The notes under the pieces: generated by a model
Told to the model about the DNA's origin: nothing
The model's database searches: none
The model's input: only the letters and a program-made list of their open reading frames with translations
Made by a program: the position numbers and the translations under genes
In this document: positions 62,644 through 64,000 of the stretch, in pieces
Numbering within the stretch: position 1 is the first letter of the stretch
Layout: the number at the start of each line of letters is the position of its first letter
From: Geobacter sp. SVR
GTDB lineage: Bacteria > Desulfobacterota > Desulfuromonadia > Geobacterales > Pseudopelobacteraceae
DNA: 64,000 nucleotides
Reading direction: 5' to 3'
Assembly: GCF_016865365.1 (NCBI RefSeq)
Contig: NZ_AP024469.1
Location: 3,626,501-3,690,500 of the forward strand

Positions 62644-64000
62644 CGCGCCGGCGGTTCGCCATCGGCGGCATCGTTCAGGGGGTCGGTTTTCGCCCTTTTG
62701 TCTATCGTCTTGCCCGCGATCTGTCCCTGACCGGCTGGGTGCGCAACACCACGGCGGGGGTGGAGTTGGAGGTACAGGGCAAAGATGCCGCGCTGGCCGC
62801 ATTTGAACGGTCACTGCGGGAGGAGACGCCCCCCCTGGCGGTAATCGCTTCCCTGGCTGCCGAAGAGGTGGCTCCCTGCGAAGAAACCGGCTTCAGGATC
62901 CTGGGCAGCGCAGGGGGGGCCAGCACAATTCAGGTGGCGCCCGATTCGAACCTGTGCAGCGACTGCCTGAGGGAGCTGTTCGATCCGGCAGACCGGCGCT
63001 ACCGCTATCCCTTCATCACCTGCACCAATTGCGGCCCGCGCTACAGCATCATCACCGGTATTCCCTACGACCGGCCCAAGACCACCATGGCCGGCTTTCC
63101 GATGTGTCCCGCCTGCCTGGAGGAATACCACGACCCGGACAATCGCCGTTTCCATGCCCAACCGGTGGCCTGCCCGGCCTGCGGACCACAGGTGCGTCTT
63201 CAGGGTTCCCCCCATGCTTCCGCTTCGCAGCCGGGGCAATCCGGAAGGGGTGAAAACGCCGTCGGCAGTGCCGTGGAGCTGCTTGAGAACGGCCTGATAC
63301 TGGCGATCAAGGGTATCGGCGGCTACCATCTGGCAGTGAATGCCTGCGACCATTCGGCGGTACAGCGCCTGCGGGAACGGAAAAAACGGGACGAAAAACC
63401 GTTCGCCGTCATGGCGGCCGATCTTGCTGCGGCCCAGCGGCTGGCTTTGCTGAACGAGACGGAGAGACGGTTGCTGACTGCGCCGGAGAGCCCGATCGTC
63501 ATCGCCCGCAAAACCCGCGACTGTCCGGTTTCACCGCTGGTAGCACCGAACAACGGCTGGCTGGGGCTGATGCTCCCCTATACCCCCCTGCACCACCTGC
63601 TGATGCGGGGAAACTTCGAAGCGCTGGTGATGACCAGTGCCAACGTGTCAGACGAGCCGATTGCCTTCGAAGACGATGATGCCCTTGAACGCCTGGGAGG
63701 CATTGCCGACTGCTTTCTCGTCCACGACCGCCCCATCCACATACGCAGTGACGACTCCGTCATCCGCGTTTTTCAAGGCAGCCCGCTTTTCTACCGCCGC
63801 GCCCGGGGCTATGCACCGCGAACCGTACGACTCCCTTTCGAGACGCCGCCGCTCCTGGGAGTAGGCGCGGAGCTGAAAAATGCCATCTGCCTGTCCAACG
63901 GACGCGAGGCATTTCTGAGCCAGCATATCGGTGATCTGCAGAACAGCTCCACCTATGACTCGTTTCGCCGAATCATCGGCCACCTGGCGGGTCTGCTCGA
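62604..64000 (+). CDS. hypF: Hydrogenase maturation carbamoyltransferase HypF (truncated by window edge)
   Basis: The frame is open to the last base, so the gene is partial (about 465 codons seen). Order: acylphosphatase domain (RRFAIGGIVQGVGFRPFVYR; GWVRNTTAGVELEVQG), two zinc-finger pairs (CSDCLRELFDP with CTNCGPRYS; CPACLEEYHDP with CPACGP), then a YrdC/Sua5-like domain (AIKGIGGYHLAVNACD; RKKRDEKPFAVMAAD; MLPYTPLHHLLM; MTSANVSDEPIAFED), and the beginning of the Kae1-like domain (LLGVGAELKNAICLSNGREA). HypF makes the carbamoyl group that becomes the active-site cyanide. No ATG is available: GTG at 62604 or TTG at 62613 inside the hypB end are the candidate starts. Confidence 0.95.
   Translation, partial: MVQLAGRPDSGVVTRRRFAIGGIVQGVGFRPFVYRLARDLSLTGWVRNTTAGVELEVQGKDAALAAFERSLREETPPLAVIASLAAEEVAPCEETGFRILGSAGGASTIQVAPDSNLCSDCLRELFDPADRRYRYPFITCTNCGPRYSIITGIPYDRPKTTMAGFPMCPACLEEYHDPDNRRFHAQPVACPACGPQVRLQGSPHASASQPGQSGRGENAVGSAVELLENGLILAIKGIGGYHLAVNACDHSAVQRLRERKKRDEKPFAVMAADLAAAQRLALLNETERRLLTAPESPIVIARKTRDCPVSPLVAPNNGWLGLMLPYTPLHHLLMRGNFEALVMTSANVSDEPIAFEDDDALERLGGIADCFLVHDRPIHIRSDDSVIRVFQGSPLFYRRARGYAPRTVRLPFETPPLLGVGAELKNAICLSNGREAFLSQHIGDLQNSSTYDSFRRIIGHLAGLL

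Overview
The window reads as a chromosomal stretch from a Geobacter-like member of the Desulfuromonadales. Pointers are a PpcA-type triheme cytochrome c7 beside a ResB/CcsA (system II) cytochrome c maturation pair, a selenoprotein SelD, hydrogenase maturation genes hypB-hypF, a short anaerobe-type ThiC, the carboxyspermidine route of polyamine synthesis and many AHDFNN-type sensor kinases. The genus is inferred from gene content, not from a marker gene.

Layout. Positions 1-15131 are all minus strand. In transcription order: alr, selD (with an in-frame UGA), an ASKHA-domain corrinoid-activator-like gene, purH, purD, purE, a triheme cytochrome, resB, ccsA, three glycosyltransferases (with a four-helix-bundle gene wedged between two of them), tRNA-Gly and the start of a membrane sensor protein. 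Positions 15459-31762 hold an accessory locus on the plus strand: a LuxR-type solo regulator, a 4898-residue exported multidomain protein (DUF4347 at the N-terminus, dockerin-like at the C-terminus) and a small lipoprotein. Positions 31800-35340 are a thiamine locus (a decayed sensor fragment, TPP riboswitch, thiED fusion, thiC). Positions 35581-43406 are minus strand (hsp20-lon-thiL-tkt, then crp/fnr and aroF). Positions 43700-48318 carry speA, carboxyspermidine dehydrogenase and nspC for spermidine synthesis. After that come a secreted nuclease-like protein, an XRE regulator, priA, a polar amino acid ABC transporter (ATPase, binding protein, two permeases), two convergent sensor kinases, a quinone-oxidoreductase-type dehydrogenase, an exporter-type ABC protein and hypB-hypF (cut by the window end).

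The most unusual signal is several families of short, inverted repeat elements whose arms are tandem arrays of a very short unit. The most striking uses a GGGGACT-like heptamer. One copy encloses a complete four-helix-bundle (23S rRNA intervening-sequence protein family) gene and forms the ends of both neighbouring glycosyltransferase genes. Two further copies sit in frame inside other proteins (the ASKHA protein and the ABC exporter) and a half copy forms the C-terminus of ThiC. The heptamer has no stop codon in any of the six reading frames, so such arrays can enter genes without breaking them. Other families are ACAGAG-type (four intergenic copies), AAGGTT-type (one palindrome, one half copy), a CCCCTGTCCCC-type palindrome and a 200-bp MITE-like element.

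The second point of interest is the LuxR solo, giant dockerin protein and lipoprotein locus, which looks like a regulated surface-adhesion module.
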